Source of the DNA: an uncultured Massilia sp.
Lineage (GTDB): Bacteria > Pseudomonadota > Gammaproteobacteria > Burkholderiales > Burkholderiaceae
DNA: 64,000 nt
Reading direction: 5' to 3'
Assembly (NCBI GenBank): GCA_946481275.1
Contig: CAMLMV010000023.1
Span: forward strand, 37,690-101,689
Shown here: positions 43,854-53,356 of the stretch, piece after piece
How positions within the stretch are numbered: position 1 is the first letter of the stretch
Layout: each line of letters starts with the position of its first letter
The notes under the pieces: generated by a model
What the model was told of the DNA's origin: nothing
What the model saw: the letters and a program-made list of their open reading frames with translations, nothing else
The model's database searches: none
Made by a program: the position numbers and the translations under genes

Positions 43854-44258
43854 ATGGGCTTCAAAGACATTTCCCAGATCGCCGGTTCGGCGATGGCGGC
43901 GCAGTCGGTGCGCCTGAACACGATTGCCAGCAACCTGGCCAACGCCGACGTCGCGGCCGGCTCCGAAGCGGAGGCGTACCGCGCCCGCAAGCCGGTCTTC
44001 GCGGCCGTCATGGGCAATAACGCGAGCGCGGGCGTGCAGGTGCTCGACGTGGTCGAGAGCGCCGAGCCGCTGCGCCGCGTGCACGAGCCGGGCAATCCGA
44101 AGGCCGATGCCGACGGCATGGTCTATTACACGAACGTCAACGAAGTGTCCGAGATGGCCGACATGATGTCCGCCAGCCGCGCCTTCGAAACCAACGTCGA
44201 AGTCCTCGGACGCATCAAATCCATGCAGCAGTCGCTGCTCAAGCTGGGAGAATCCTGA
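43854..44258 (+). CDS. flgC: proximal rod protein FlgC
   Basis: A 134-residue rod subunit. SVRLNTIASNLANADVAAG at the start and VNEVSEMADMMSASRAFETN plus VEVLGRIKSMQQSLLKLG at the end are typical. AGG precedes the ATG. Confidence 0.95.
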   Translation: MGFKDISQIAGSAMAAQSVRLNTIASNLANADVAAGSEAEAYRARKPVFAAVMGNNASAGVQVLDVVESAEPLRRVHEPGNPKADADGMVYYTNVNEVSEMADMMSASRAFETNVEVLGRIKSMQQSLLKLGES

Positions 44259-44260
44259 AC

Positions 44261-44926
44261 ATGGTGACCACCAATAACGCCACCAACACCCAGTTCGGCA
44301 GTACGACGAACACGGGCAGCAACAAGATCGCGACCCAGGCGCCGACCGACGCCAACAAGGACATGTTCACCAAGCTGCTCGTGGCGCAGATCCAGAACCA
44401 GGATCCGCTGTCGCCACAGGACCCGACCCAGTACGTCAACCAGCTGTCGCAGCTGTCGCAGACCGAAGCGCTGCAGAACCTGGCGCAGACGACGACGGCC
44501 AGCGCGAGCGTGCTGCAAAGCCTGCAGACGCTCGCCATGGGCGGCCAGGTGGGTTCGGACGTGACGGTGGCGACGGACACCGTCAAGCTCGACGGCAGCA
44601 AGCTGACCGGCACCGTGCAACTGAACGGCCTGTCCGCCGGCACGAGCCTGATCCTGACCGGCGCCGACGGCCGCCAGCATGAGGTCGACCTGGGCCCCGG
44701 TTCGGGCGCCCAGTCGTTCACCATCGATCCGGACGCCCTTGGCCTGGCGCCCGGCACGTACAAGATCCAGGCCAAGCCATCGGACGGCACCTCGCCGACG
44801 ATCGAAGTGGCGGCGCGCCTGAACAGCGTGCGCGTGAATGGCTCCAGCGTCGTGCTCCAGGTGGCCAACATCGGCGAGGTCGCTCCCTCGTCCGTCACGG
44901 GTTTTAACGGCAAGACGGGCTCCTGA
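44261..44926 (+). CDS. flgD: hook-capping scaffold protein FlgD
   Basis: A 221-residue scaffold for hook growth, lost once the hook is done. MFTKLLVAQIQNQDPLSPQD and TQYVNQLSQLSQTEALQNL match the N-terminal core; the C-terminal half holds the FlgD Tudor/Ig-like region. GGGAGA lies nine bases before the ATG. Two bases after flgC. Confidence 0.94.
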   Translation: MVTTNNATNTQFGSTTNTGSNKIATQAPTDANKDMFTKLLVAQIQNQDPLSPQDPTQYVNQLSQLSQTEALQNLAQTTTASASVLQSLQTLAMGGQVGSDVTVATDTVKLDGSKLTGTVQLNGLSAGTSLILTGADGRQHEVDLGPGSGAQSFTIDPDALGLAPGTYKIQAKPSDGTSPTIEVAARLNSVRVNGSSVVLQVANIGEVAPSSVTGFNGKTGS

Positions 44927-44967
44927 ACGGCGCCCACCCTCTACCGCAACGCATTTAAGGAATCGAC

Positions 44968-46182
44968 ATGAGCTTCGACATCGCTTTGTCCGGCATCCAG
45001 GCCATCAACGAGCAACTGAACACCGTTTCGAACAACATCGCCAACGCGGCCACCTACGGCTTCAAGTCCAGCCGCGCCAACTTCGCCTCCGTCATGGCCG
45101 GCAGCCGGGGCAACGGCGTGGAAATCGGTTCGGTCACGCAGAACATCAGCACGAACGGCAGCATCCAGACCACCGGCCGCAGCATGGACGCCGCCATCGA
45201 CGGCCGCGGCTTCTTCGTCAGCGTCAACGCGCAAGGCACCTCGCAGTATTCGCGCGTCGGCATCTTCTCGACCGACACGAAGGGCATCCTGATCGACAGC
45301 AACGGCAACAAGGTGCAGGGTTACGCACCGATCAAGTCGGCTGGCGGGACCATCACCGGCCTGTCCAACACGATGGGCGACATCCAGATCCCGACCGACC
45401 AGATCCCGGCAGTCGCGACGGCCAACGTTTCCTACGTCGGCAACCTGTCGGCCGACTGGGACGTGCCGGCGACGGCGACCTTCGACGCCACCGATGCGAC
45501 CAGCTACAACATGGTCAAGCAGTCGCTCGCGTTCGACTCGCGCGGCAATCAGCACACCATCTCACAATACTTCGTCAAGACCGGCGACTCCACGATCGAC
45601 GTGCATTACAGCGTCGACGGCGCGGCACCGGACGATGCCGTGAACGCCCATGCGACCCTGACGTTCACCGCCGGCGGCCAGCTGGACAAGACCGCAACCA
45701 CGTCGGCGAACGTGGAATTCACGGGCGTCGGCGCCGATAAATCCACCATCAAGATCGACTACACCGGCACGACCTCCTTCGCGGGCGAAGCCGCCACCAC
45801 GACCAACCGCAGCGACGGCTATACCTCCGGCCAGTTCGTGGGCGTGGAAATGTCGTCCGACGGTTCCATCATCGCCAAGTACAGCAACGACCAGTCGCAG
45901 GTCGTCGGCGGCATCGCGATCGCCACGTTCGCGAACGAAGGCGCGCTGTCGCCGATCAACGAAACCAGCTGGGTCGCCAACGCCCAATCGGGCAATCCCG
46001 TGACGGAACGTCCCGGCGTCGGCCTGAACGGCAAGCTGTCGACCGGCGCGCTGGAAGGCTCGAACGTCGACATCACGTCGGAACTGGTCGGCCTGATGAC
46101 CTCGCAGCGCAACTACCAGGCCAACTCGAAGGTCCTGACCACCGAGAACCAGATGATGCAGGCCCTCATGCAGGCCCTGTAA
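44968..46182 (+). CDS. flgE: flagellar hook protein FlgE
   Basis: A 404-residue hook subunit. N-terminal SFDIALSGIQAINEQLNTVS and NNIANAATYGFKSSRANFAS, a middle domain of about 250 residues, and the C-terminal LEGSNVDITSELVGLM, RNYQANSKVLTTENQMMQAL. Ribosome site AAGGA. Length is in the normal range. Confidence 0.96.
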   Translation: MSFDIALSGIQAINEQLNTVSNNIANAATYGFKSSRANFASVMAGSRGNGVEIGSVTQNISTNGSIQTTGRSMDAAIDGRGFFVSVNAQGTSQYSRVGIFSTDTKGILIDSNGNKVQGYAPIKSAGGTITGLSNTMGDIQIPTDQIPAVATANVSYVGNLSADWDVPATATFDATDATSYNMVKQSLAFDSRGNQHTISQYFVKTGDSTIDVHYSVDGAAPDDAVNAHATLTFTAGGQLDKTATTSANVEFTGVGADKSTIKIDYTGTTSFAGEAATTTNRSDGYTSGQFVGVEMSSDGSIIAKYSNDQSQVVGGIAIATFANEGALSPINETSWVANAQSGNPVTERPGVGLNGKLSTGALEGSNVDITSELVGLMTSQRNYQANSKVLTTENQMMQALMQAL

Positions 46183-46195
46183 GACCTGACGCCCC

Positions 46196-46921
46196 ATGGA
46201 TAAACTGATCTTCACCGCCGTTTCCGGCGCCGAGCGCCTGATGCGCGCCCAGCAGGTCCACGCCAACAACCTGGCGAACCTCGACACCGCGGGCTTCCGG
46301 GCCAGCATGGAAGTGGCCACCAACCAGCAGCTGGGCGGCTACGGCTACGACGACCGGCACATGTCGTCCATGCAGGCCGACACGGTCTCGACCCGTGCAG
46401 GATCGGTCCGCGACACCGGCCGCCCGCTCGACGTCGCGATCGGCGGCCAGGGCTACCTCGCCGTGCAGTACGGCGACGGCGAAGCTTATACCCGCTCCGG
46501 CGAGATCGAGATCGGCGCCGACGGCGCGCTGTCGGTCCACGGCCATCCGCTGCTGGGCGAAGGCGGGGCGATCGTGCTGCCGCCGCACACCGCGGTCGAA
46601 ATCGGCAAGGACGGCACGATCTCCGTGCTGACCGAAGGCGCGACGCAGATGCAGGTCGTCGACAAGCTGCGCCTCGTAAACGCCACCGGCGCCGAGCTGA
46701 CGAAGAACGAGGCCGGCCTGATCGTGTCGCGCGACGGCGGCCAGCTGCCGGCCGATCCGGACGTCAAGGTCCGCCCGGGCGCGCTCGAAGGCAGCAATGT
46801 CTCGGCCGTCGAGGAAATGGTCGCCACCATGAGCCTGAACCGCAGCTTCGAAGTGCAGATGCGCCTGTTCAAGGCCAGCGATGGCATGAACGAAGTCGGC
46901 AACAAATTGATCGCAGGCTGA
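46196..46921 (+). CDS. flgF: proximal rod protein FlgF
   Basis: A 241-residue rod protein of the FlgE/F/G fold. N-terminal FTAVSGAERLMRAQQVHANN, LANLDTAGFRASME; central GRPLDVAIGGQGYLAVQYGDGE; C-terminal LEGSNVSAVEEMVATMSLNR. Fourteen bases after flgE. Confidence 0.95.
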   Translation: MDKLIFTAVSGAERLMRAQQVHANNLANLDTAGFRASMEVATNQQLGGYGYDDRHMSSMQADTVSTRAGSVRDTGRPLDVAIGGQGYLAVQYGDGEAYTRSGEIEIGADGALSVHGHPLLGEGGAIVLPPHTAVEIGKDGTISVLTEGATQMQVVDKLRLVNATGAELTKNEAGLIVSRDGGQLPADPDVKVRPGALEGSNVSAVEEMVATMSLNRSFEVQMRLFKASDGMNEVGNKLIAG

Positions 46922-46958
46922 ACGCGCGTCCCCAACCGAATCAGAAGAGAGAGAAACC

Positions 46959-47744
46959 ATGAATCCAGCAATGTGGATCAGCAAGACCGGCGTGCAGGCG
47001 CAGGATGCGAAACTGCAAGCCATCGCCAACAACCTGGCCAACGTGAACACGGTCGGCTTCAAGCGCGACCGCGTCGTGTTCGAAGACCTGTTCTACCAGG
47101 TCGACAAGCAGCCGGGCGCCCAGACGGCCGACAACACGGTCAGCAACGGCGTCCAGCTCGGCAACGGCGTGAATATCGTCGGCACGCAGAAAATCTTCAC
47201 GAACGGCAACATCCAGACGACGAGCCAGCCGCTCGACGTGGCGATCAACGGCAACGGTTTCCTGCAGGTGCGCCGCCCGGACGGTCAGCCGGCCTACACC
47301 CGCGCCGGCCAGCTGCAGGTCGACTCGAACGGCGTGCTGGTCAATGCGCAGGGCCTGCCCCTGGTGCCGCAGATCACCGTCCCGAACAACGCGACCTCGA
47401 TCACGATCGGCGAAAACGGCATGGTCAGCGCGACCGTCCCGGGCAACATCGCCCCGACCGAACTGGGCCAGCTCACGCTGACCACGTTCGTCAACCCGGC
47501 CGGCCTGCTGGCCCTGGGCGACAACCTGTTCCAGGAAACGACGGCCAGCGGCACGCCGAACGAAGGCCGCGCCGGCGACGGCGCCTTCGGCAAGATCAAG
47601 CAGGGCGCACTGGAAGGGTCGAACGTGCAGGTCGTCGAAGAGATGGTCGACATGATCGCCGCCCAGCGCACCTACGAAATGAACACCAAGGTGTTGTCGG
47701 CCGCCGACAACATGCTGCAATACCTGTCCCAGGCTTCCCGCTGA
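46959..47744 (+). CDS. flgG: distal rod protein FlgG
   Basis: A 261-residue rod subunit. AMWISKTGVQAQDAKLQAIA, NNLANVNTVGFKRDR, and FYQVDKQPG place it as FlgG. The length is exact for the family. A purine-rich GAAGAGAGAGA leader precedes the ATG. Confidence 0.96.
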   Translation: MNPAMWISKTGVQAQDAKLQAIANNLANVNTVGFKRDRVVFEDLFYQVDKQPGAQTADNTVSNGVQLGNGVNIVGTQKIFTNGNIQTTSQPLDVAINGNGFLQVRRPDGQPAYTRAGQLQVDSNGVLVNAQGLPLVPQITVPNNATSITIGENGMVSATVPGNIAPTELGQLTLTTFVNPAGLLALGDNLFQETTASGTPNEGRAGDGAFGKIKQGALEGSNVQVVEEMVDMIAAQRTYEMNTKVLSAADNMLQYLSQASR

Positions 47745-47746
47745 CC

Positions 47747-48415
47747 ATGAAACGCTTCGCCCTCGCCGCCGGGATGGCGGCCAGCCTCGTGCTGACCGGA
47801 TGCGCCTCGCGCGTCCCCCTGAACCACCCCGCCCCCGTGGACGACGCCCTCGCCCTGCCGAAAGCGCAGGCGGCGCGCGCCGGCGTCGGGGGCGGCGTGT
47901 TCAGTGCCGATACCGTCTCGCTGACCTCGGACGCGCGCGCGTTCCGCGTGGGCGACGTCGTCACCGTTCTCCTGCAGGAAACGACCCAGGCCAGCAAGAA
48001 GGCCGGGACCAGCTTCAGCAAGGGCTCGTCCGCGTCGGTGACGCCGATCAGCGCGCTCGGCAAGACGTTCGGCCGCAGCGGCCTCGACATCTCGGCCGAC
48101 CGCAGCTTCAACGGCGACGCCACCAGCACCCAGCAGAACGCACTGACCGGCGCGATCACCGTGCTCGTGCAGGAAGTGCTGCCGAACGGCCTGCTGCGCG
48201 TGGCCGGCGAAAAGCGCCTGCAGCTGAACCAGGGCGAGGAATACGTGCGCATCAAGGGTTACCTGCGCGCCGCCGACATCGACAACGAGAACCAGGTGTC
48301 GTCGCTGCGCGTGGCCAATGCCCGCATCGCCTATTCCGGCCAGGGCACCCTGGCCGAAGCCAATACCCCCGGCTGGCTGACCCGGTTCTTCACCGGTCCG
48401 TTCATGCCCTTCTGA
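47747..48415 (+). CDS. flgH: L-ring lipoprotein FlgH
   Basis: A 222-residue outer-membrane ring protein. A lipoprotein signal ends at LVLTGCAS, so Cys18 is lipidated. [40 protein letters not shown] and the C-terminal tail [14 protein letters not shown] are typical. Starts two bases after flgG. Confidence 0.95.
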   Translation: MKRFALAAGMAASLVLTGCASRVPLNHPAPVDDALALPKAQAARAGVGGGVFSADTVSLTSDARAFRVGDVVTVLLQETTQASKKAGTSFSKGSSASVTPISALGKTFGRSGLDISADRSFNGDATSTQQNALTGAITVLVQEVLPNGLLRVAGEKRLQLNQGEEYVRIKGYLRAADIDNENQVSSLRVANARIAYSGQGTLAEANTPGWLTRFFTGPFMPF

Positions 48416-48422
48416 GGACGCC

Positions 48423-49580
48423 ATGACCCGAATCCTACGTTTCGCTTCCCTGGCCCTGGCCGCGGCGCTGGCCCTGCCGGCGCTGGCTGCCCCGGCCGTG
48501 AAGACCGCGTCCGTCAGTCCCGACGCGGCCATCCTCGCGCGAACCCAGCCGCTGCGCAACCTCGCCAGCGTCGAAGGCGTGCGCGAGAATCCGCTCGTCG
48601 GCTACGGCCTCGTCGTGGGCCTGAACGGCAGCGGCGACTCCACGCAGGTGAAGTACTCGAGCCAGTCGGTCGTCAACATGCTCAAGCAGTTCGGCGTCAA
48701 GCTGCCGGAAGGCGAAGAAGCGAAGAACAAGAACGTGGCCGCCGTCATGGTGTCGGCCGTGTTCCCACCCGGCTACCGCCGCGGCCAGCAGATCGACGTG
48801 ACCGTCTCGTCGCTGGGCGACGCGAAAAGCCTGCGCGGCGGCACCCTGCTGCTGACCCAGCTGCGCGCGGCCGACAACGAAGTCTATGCGCTGGCCCAGG
48901 GCAACCTCGTCGTCGGCGGCCTGTCCGCGGCCGGCAAGAGCGGCTCGTCGGTGACGGTCAACACGCCGACCGGCGGCCGCATCCCGAACGGCGCGATCGT
49001 CGAGCGCGAGATCCCGACCGATTTCGCCACCCGTCCGGCCGTGCTGCTGCGCCTGCGCCACCCGAACTTCGACACCGCGACCAACGTCGTGAACGCGATC
49101 AACCGCCGCTTCGGCCAGGTGGCCACCACGGCCGACGGCACCAGCGTCGAGGTCGTGGCGCCGACGAATCCGACCGAACGCGTCGCGTTCGTCGCCAAGC
49201 TGGAAAACATGGCGGTTGAAGCCGGCGAGGAAGTGCCCCGTGTCGTGTTCAACTCGCGCACGGGTACCGTCGTGATTTCCGACGGCCTGCGCGTGAAATC
49301 GGCCGCCGTGACCCACGGCTCGCTCAAGGTCGTGATCTCGGAAAGCTCGGCCGTCAGCCAGCCGGGGCCGTTCTCGCGGGGCCAGACGCAGGTCACGCCG
49401 CAATCGAAGGTCTCGGTCGACCAGGGTTCGGGCCAGATGTTCCACTGGCCGCCCGGCGCCCGCCTGCAGACCATCATCGACACGGTCAACAGCCTGGGCG
49501 CGTCTCCCGACGACATCATGGCGATCCTGCAGGCCCTCGACCAGGCCGGCGCGATCGAAGGCGAACTGGTGGTAATCTGA
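48423..49580 (+). CDS. flgI: P-ring protein FlgI
   Basis: A 385-residue periplasmic ring protein with a Sec signal (cut near ALAAPAVK). [33 protein letters not shown] and the long conserved body match closely. GAGGA lies four bases ahead of the ATG. Overlaps flgJ by one base. Confidence 0.96.
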   Translation: MTRILRFASLALAAALALPALAAPAVKTASVSPDAAILARTQPLRNLASVEGVRENPLVGYGLVVGLNGSGDSTQVKYSSQSVVNMLKQFGVKLPEGEEAKNKNVAAVMVSAVFPPGYRRGQQIDVTVSSLGDAKSLRGGTLLLTQLRAADNEVYALAQGNLVVGGLSAAGKSGSSVTVNTPTGGRIPNGAIVEREIPTDFATRPAVLLRLRHPNFDTATNVVNAINRRFGQVATTADGTSVEVVAPTNPTERVAFVAKLENMAVEAGEEVPRVVFNSRTGTVVISDGLRVKSAAVTHGSLKVVISESSAVSQPGPFSRGQTQVTPQSKVSVDQGSGQMFHWPPGARLQTIIDTVNSLGASPDDIMAILQALDQAGAIEGELVVI

Positions 49581-49921
49581 TGCTGAACAACATCAACGCG
49601 ACCGGTCCGGAACAGCCGGACCAGGCCACGGGCGAGGAAAAAATCGCGCCCGCCGCCGTCGACAAGGCCTACGTTGCCAAAGCGACAAAAGCTGCCGTCG
49701 AATTCGAGAGCTTTTTCATCTCGCACATGCTGCACCAGATGCGCGAAAGCACGCGCGCCATCGCGCCGGATGACAGCCCCACCAAGGACCGCGTCAACCA
49801 GGACATGACCGATATGGTGGACAACATGTTGGCCGGCAACATGGCGCAGCAGCGTGCGTTCGGCGTGGCCGACGCGATTTTGCGGCAGATCTTGCCCGCA
49901 CCGCTTAATAAATCGAGCTGA
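49580..49921 (+). CDS. flgJ: FlgJ rod-binding domain only (rod cap)
   Basis: A 113-residue protein equal to the N-terminal half of classical FlgJ: AAVEFESFFISHMLHQMRES, DMTDMVDNMLAGNMAQQRAF, GVADAILRQI. The muramidase half is absent here and is encoded 7 kb upstream at 41986-42708. Its role is to cap the growing rod. A one-base overlap with flgI shows it belongs to this operon. Confidence 0.9.
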   Translation: MLNNINATGPEQPDQATGEEKIAPAAVDKAYVAKATKAAVEFESFFISHMLHQMRESTRAIAPDDSPTKDRVNQDMTDMVDNMLAGNMAQQRAFGVADAILRQILPAPLNKSS

Positions 49922-49969
49922 ACGGTCGCCTGTCCTTACTGAACACGCACGCACAAAAGGCTACGCACC

Positions 49970-51340
49970 ATGAGCATCCTCAACAACGCCCTGTCCGGCG
50001 CGGTCGCTTCGCAACTGGCCCTGTCGGCCACTAGCCAGAACGTCGCCAACCTGCAGACCAAGGGTTATACCCGCCAGGCGGCCCTGCTGAACGCCGTCGC
50101 GCCTTCCATCGGTTCGAGCCAGGCCGGCAACGGCGTACGCGTGACCCAGCTGATGCGGTTCTCCGACAGCTACAAGACCCAGCAGATGTGGCGCAGCGCG
50201 TCCGACCTGGGCGCACACTCGCAGACCCAGCCGTACCTGACCCAGCTGGAACAGGTGATGGGCGACGACACCGCCAGCCTGTCGAGCGGCGTCGACGGCT
50301 TTTTCGCGGCATTGAACTCGGTGGCCGGCGTCGACCCGACGTCGACCCCGCTGCGCCAGCAGGTGGTGACCGCCGCCAACCTGCTGTCCCAGCGCTTCAA
50401 CAGCATGAACAACGTCTACAACGCCCAGTTGCAATCGGTGCGCCAGCAGCGCAGCGCGCTGGTCGACTCGGCCAATACGACGATCGCATCGATCGCGTCG
50501 CTGAACGCCCAGATCGCGAACGCCAACGCCGCGGGCAGCAATTCCTCGGCCCTGATCGACGCGCGCGACCAGGCGATCGACAGCCTGGCGAGCCAGATGG
50601 GCCTCGAAGTCAACGACCAGCCGGACGGCACTCGCAACGTCTCGCTCAAGACCGGCCAGTCGCTGGTGCTGGGCGGCATCGCCGGCACGCTGTCCGTCAG
50701 CGGCGGCGCCGCGCAGACGTTCAGCCTGAAGTTCGCCGGCACCACCTTCGACCTCGACACGGCCCGGGCCGGCGGCCAGCTCGGCGGCCTGTCGGTCTAT
50801 GAACGCGACACGCTGCTGCCGCTGCAGCAGGGCGTGGCCGAGATGGCCCAGCAGATCGCCGACAAGGTCAACACCCAGCTCCAGGCCGGCTTCAAGATGG
50901 ACGGCTCGGCCGGCAATGCGCTGTTCGTGTACAACCCGGGCAGCACGTCGAACATGCTGCAGGTGGCGGACGGATTCCAGACGTCGGACCTCGCGTTTTC
51001 CGGCGACGGCACGGCCGGCGACACCGGCAACCTGCAAAAACTGGTCGCCATCAAGAACGAGACGATCACGATGACGAAGATCGGCGTGGTGATGATCGGC
51101 GACGCCGACACCCAGCTCGTCGGCCGCCTCGCCGTCGACAGCCAGCAGAACAAGGGCGCCCTCAAGACCGCGCAGACGATGCGCGACCAGGCCGTCGCGG
51201 ACTGGCAGTCGACGAGCGGCGTGAACCAGGACGAGGAAGCCGTGCATCTCGTCGAATACCAGAACATGTACCAGGCCAACATGCGGGTGATGTCCGTCGC
51301 GAACGCACTGTTCGACGCCACCTTGCAGATGATGGGTTAA
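49970..51340 (+). CDS. flgK: hook-filament junction protein FlgK
   Basis: A 456-residue HAP1, shorter than the usual 540 or so, with a reduced middle. N-terminal LSGAVASQLALSATSQNVAN, LQTKGYTRQ; C-terminal VNQDEEAVHLVEYQNMYQAN, MRVMSVANALFDATLQMMG. AAAGG lies nine bases before the ATG. Confidence 0.94.
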   Translation: MSILNNALSGAVASQLALSATSQNVANLQTKGYTRQAALLNAVAPSIGSSQAGNGVRVTQLMRFSDSYKTQQMWRSASDLGAHSQTQPYLTQLEQVMGDDTASLSSGVDGFFAALNSVAGVDPTSTPLRQQVVTAANLLSQRFNSMNNVYNAQLQSVRQQRSALVDSANTTIASIASLNAQIANANAAGSNSSALIDARDQAIDSLASQMGLEVNDQPDGTRNVSLKTGQSLVLGGIAGTLSVSGGAAQTFSLKFAGTTFDLDTARAGGQLGGLSVYERDTLLPLQQGVAEMAQQIADKVNTQLQAGFKMDGSAGNALFVYNPGSTSNMLQVADGFQTSDLAFSGDGTAGDTGNLQKLVAIKNETITMTKIGVVMIGDADTQLVGRLAVDSQQNKGALKTAQTMRDQAVADWQSTSGVNQDEEAVHLVEYQNMYQANMRVMSVANALFDATLQMMG

Positions 51341-51351
51341 GGGAGAACAGC

Positions 51352-52263
51352 ATGCGTATCGCCACCAGCCAATACCAGGCGATGATGATTCAGTCGCTCC
51401 AGCAGAACCAGGAGCAGATAACCTACGTGACGCAGCAGCAGGCCAGCGGCAAACGCATCCAGCTGCCGTCGGACGATCCGGTCGACAGCGTGCGCCTGTC
51501 GCGCCTGAAGCGCGAAGAGGCCGGCATCGCGCAGTACCGCGGCAACATCGCCGCCGTCAACGAACGCCTCGGGAAAAACGAAGGCTACCTCCAGAACATG
51601 GTCAACGACATGGGCTCGGGCCGCGACCTGCTCGTGTGGGCACTGGACGGCTCGAACACCTCGCAGGATTTGAACGCGATGGTCACCTCGCTCGTCTCGC
51701 TGCGCGACAGCCTGTCGTACTCGGCCAACACGATCGACCAAGAAGGCCGCTACGTGTTTTCCGGCACCGTGACGGGCACGGCCCCGATCGCGTACGATGC
51801 CTCCGCACCGCTCGGTTCCCGCTACAGCTATGCGGGGAATACGAACGACCAGCTGGTGGTGGTGGGCAATGGCATCACCCAGGTGGCGAACCAGAATATC
51901 AAGGGCGTCGAGAACCTGCTGAACCAGCTCGACCAGACGATCAGCACGCTGTCGGGCAGCACCGTCAACGCCAACGACCCCGCCGTGCGTACCATCCTGA
52001 AGGCCAACCTGGACGGGTTCGACGACACGATGAATCTCGTTGCCGGCAAGGTCGCCGTCATCGGCGGCCAGCAGAACGTCCTCAAGACGATCGACTCCAA
52101 CCACGAGAACGTCAGCCTGTCGAACCAGACGGCGATCCTCGACATCGGGCAGCTCGACGTCGGCACCGCGGCCATCGAGCTGAACGGCTACCAGACGGCA
52201 CTCCAGGCCAGCTACATGGCCTACGGCAAGATCGGCAAACTGTCCCTGTTCTCGGCGCTCTGA
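51352..52263 (+). CDS. flgL: hook-filament junction protein FlgL
   Basis: A 303-residue HAP3 of flagellin-like fold: MRIATSQYQAMMIQSLQQNQ, ASGKRIQLPSDDPVDSVRLS and a flagellin-like C-terminus (NGYQTALQASYMAYGKIGKL, SLFSAL). GGGAGA precedes the ATG. Overlaps the next gene by one base (TGATG). Confidence 0.95.
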   Translation: MRIATSQYQAMMIQSLQQNQEQITYVTQQQASGKRIQLPSDDPVDSVRLSRLKREEAGIAQYRGNIAAVNERLGKNEGYLQNMVNDMGSGRDLLVWALDGSNTSQDLNAMVTSLVSLRDSLSYSANTIDQEGRYVFSGTVTGTAPIAYDASAPLGSRYSYAGNTNDQLVVVGNGITQVANQNIKGVENLLNQLDQTISTLSGSTVNANDPAVRTILKANLDGFDDTMNLVAGKVAVIGGQQNVLKTIDSNHENVSLSNQTAILDIGQLDVGTAAIELNGYQTALQASYMAYGKIGKLSLFSAL

Positions 52264-53306
52264 TGGTCATGGATACCACATTACGACCCACGACCGCCGG
52301 CGGAACCGGCGGCACCCTCGGCACCCGGCCGAATGCCTCCTCCAGGCTCGTTCCGACCCGCTCCACCGGATCCGTCGACGACACGTCGGCGGGCACGGCG
52401 GCCTCCGCCGCGTCCGCGGCGCCGCTGCGCGCCAATGCCGGCGCGTCGCGGATCGCCAGCGGCCTGCAGGACCAGGTGGCGGGCGCCCAGCAGGCGCTCG
52501 ACTACCTCGAACGCGTGGCGAACCAGCTCGAGGCGCTGAAGGGCGAGCTGACGGCCAAGCTGGCCGGCACCCGCAACGGCTCGCGCCTGCAGCTCGAAGT
52601 CCACGCGCGCCAGCTGGCCCATACGCTGGCCGAGCGCAAGAAGACCGGTGGCGGCAGCGTCGACAGCAACCTGAATTATTCGACGAAGCCGGCCACGCAG
52701 CGCTTCCGCATCCGCGGCCTCGACATCGACAGCGTCAAGAAGAGCGCGCCGCAGACCATCTCGTTCTCGGTGGGCAGCGCCGGCGGTCCACAGATGGCCG
52801 TCAACATCGAGCCTGACCAGTCGAACCAGCAGATCGCCCGCGCCATCGACCGCGCCCTCGCCCCGATGGGCGTGCACGCGAGCCTGGACGAGAACGGCGA
52901 GCTGGTGTTCTCGACGCCGGAAGCGAACTGGTCGTCCGTCAAGGACAGCATCGCCGTGAGCGGCCGCGGCCGCGTGACCACCGAAGAAGTGCCGGCGAAC
53001 CTGGCGCCCCAGCAGTGGAACGTCAGTGCGGAAACCGGCAATGCCGACGCGCTGCGCCAGAGCCTGCGCGAAGTGGTCCAGGCGCTGGAACGCGTGCACC
53101 GCTCGCAGGCCGCCGCCAGCGCCGCCCTGCAGGCCGCCAGCGTCCAGGTGTCGGATGCCGCGACGCCGCCGCCGGACATGGTCATCGCGGTCGACGACTT
53201 CGGCAAGGTCGCCGCCAGCACGGACTACGAGTCGCTGATCGCACTGACGTCGGCGCTCGTCGGCGTCAGCCGGGACCGCGTCCTCGCGCTGCTCGGCCTG
53301 CGCTGA
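52263..53306 (+). CDS. flagellar accessory protein, possibly LafW-like hook-associated protein
   Basis: A 347-residue protein coupled to flgL. The first 70 residues are low complexity (Thr/Ala/Gly/Ser). Residues 70-125 form a helix with QQALDYLERVANQLEALKGEL. Residues 145-245 (FRIRGLDIDSVKKSAPQTIS, then SNQQIARAIDRALAPMGVHA, LDENGELVFSTPEANW) look like the flagellin hook IN motif seen in flagellins and FliD. A helical C-end follows. Flag-2 loci carry lafW, a putative hook-associated protein, right after lfgL, so this may be its counterpart. Start 52263 or 52269. Last gene before the terminator. Function not proven. Confidence 0.6.
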   Translation: MVMDTTLRPTTAGGTGGTLGTRPNASSRLVPTRSTGSVDDTSAGTAASAASAAPLRANAGASRIASGLQDQVAGAQQALDYLERVANQLEALKGELTAKLAGTRNGSRLQLEVHARQLAHTLAERKKTGGGSVDSNLNYSTKPATQRFRIRGLDIDSVKKSAPQTISFSVGSAGGPQMAVNIEPDQSNQQIARAIDRALAPMGVHASLDENGELVFSTPEANWSSVKDSIAVSGRGRVTTEEVPANLAPQQWNVSAETGNADALRQSLREVVQALERVHRSQAAASAALQAASVQVSDAATPPPDMVIAVDDFGKVAASTDYESLIALTSALVGVSRDRVLALLGLR

Positions 53307-53325
53307 ACCCTGCTTCAGAAGCGAC

Positions 53326-53356
53326 AACGCCCCGCCCGCAAGCGGGGCGTTTTTTC
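53326..53356 (+). terminator. terminator ending the flagellar locus
   Basis: A perfect 10-bp stem, AACGCCCCGC (53326-53335) and GCGGGGCGTT (53342-53351), with a six-base loop and then TTTTT. The stop codon of the convergent minus-strand gene lies at its right edge, so the two transcription units meet here. Confidence 0.92.
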
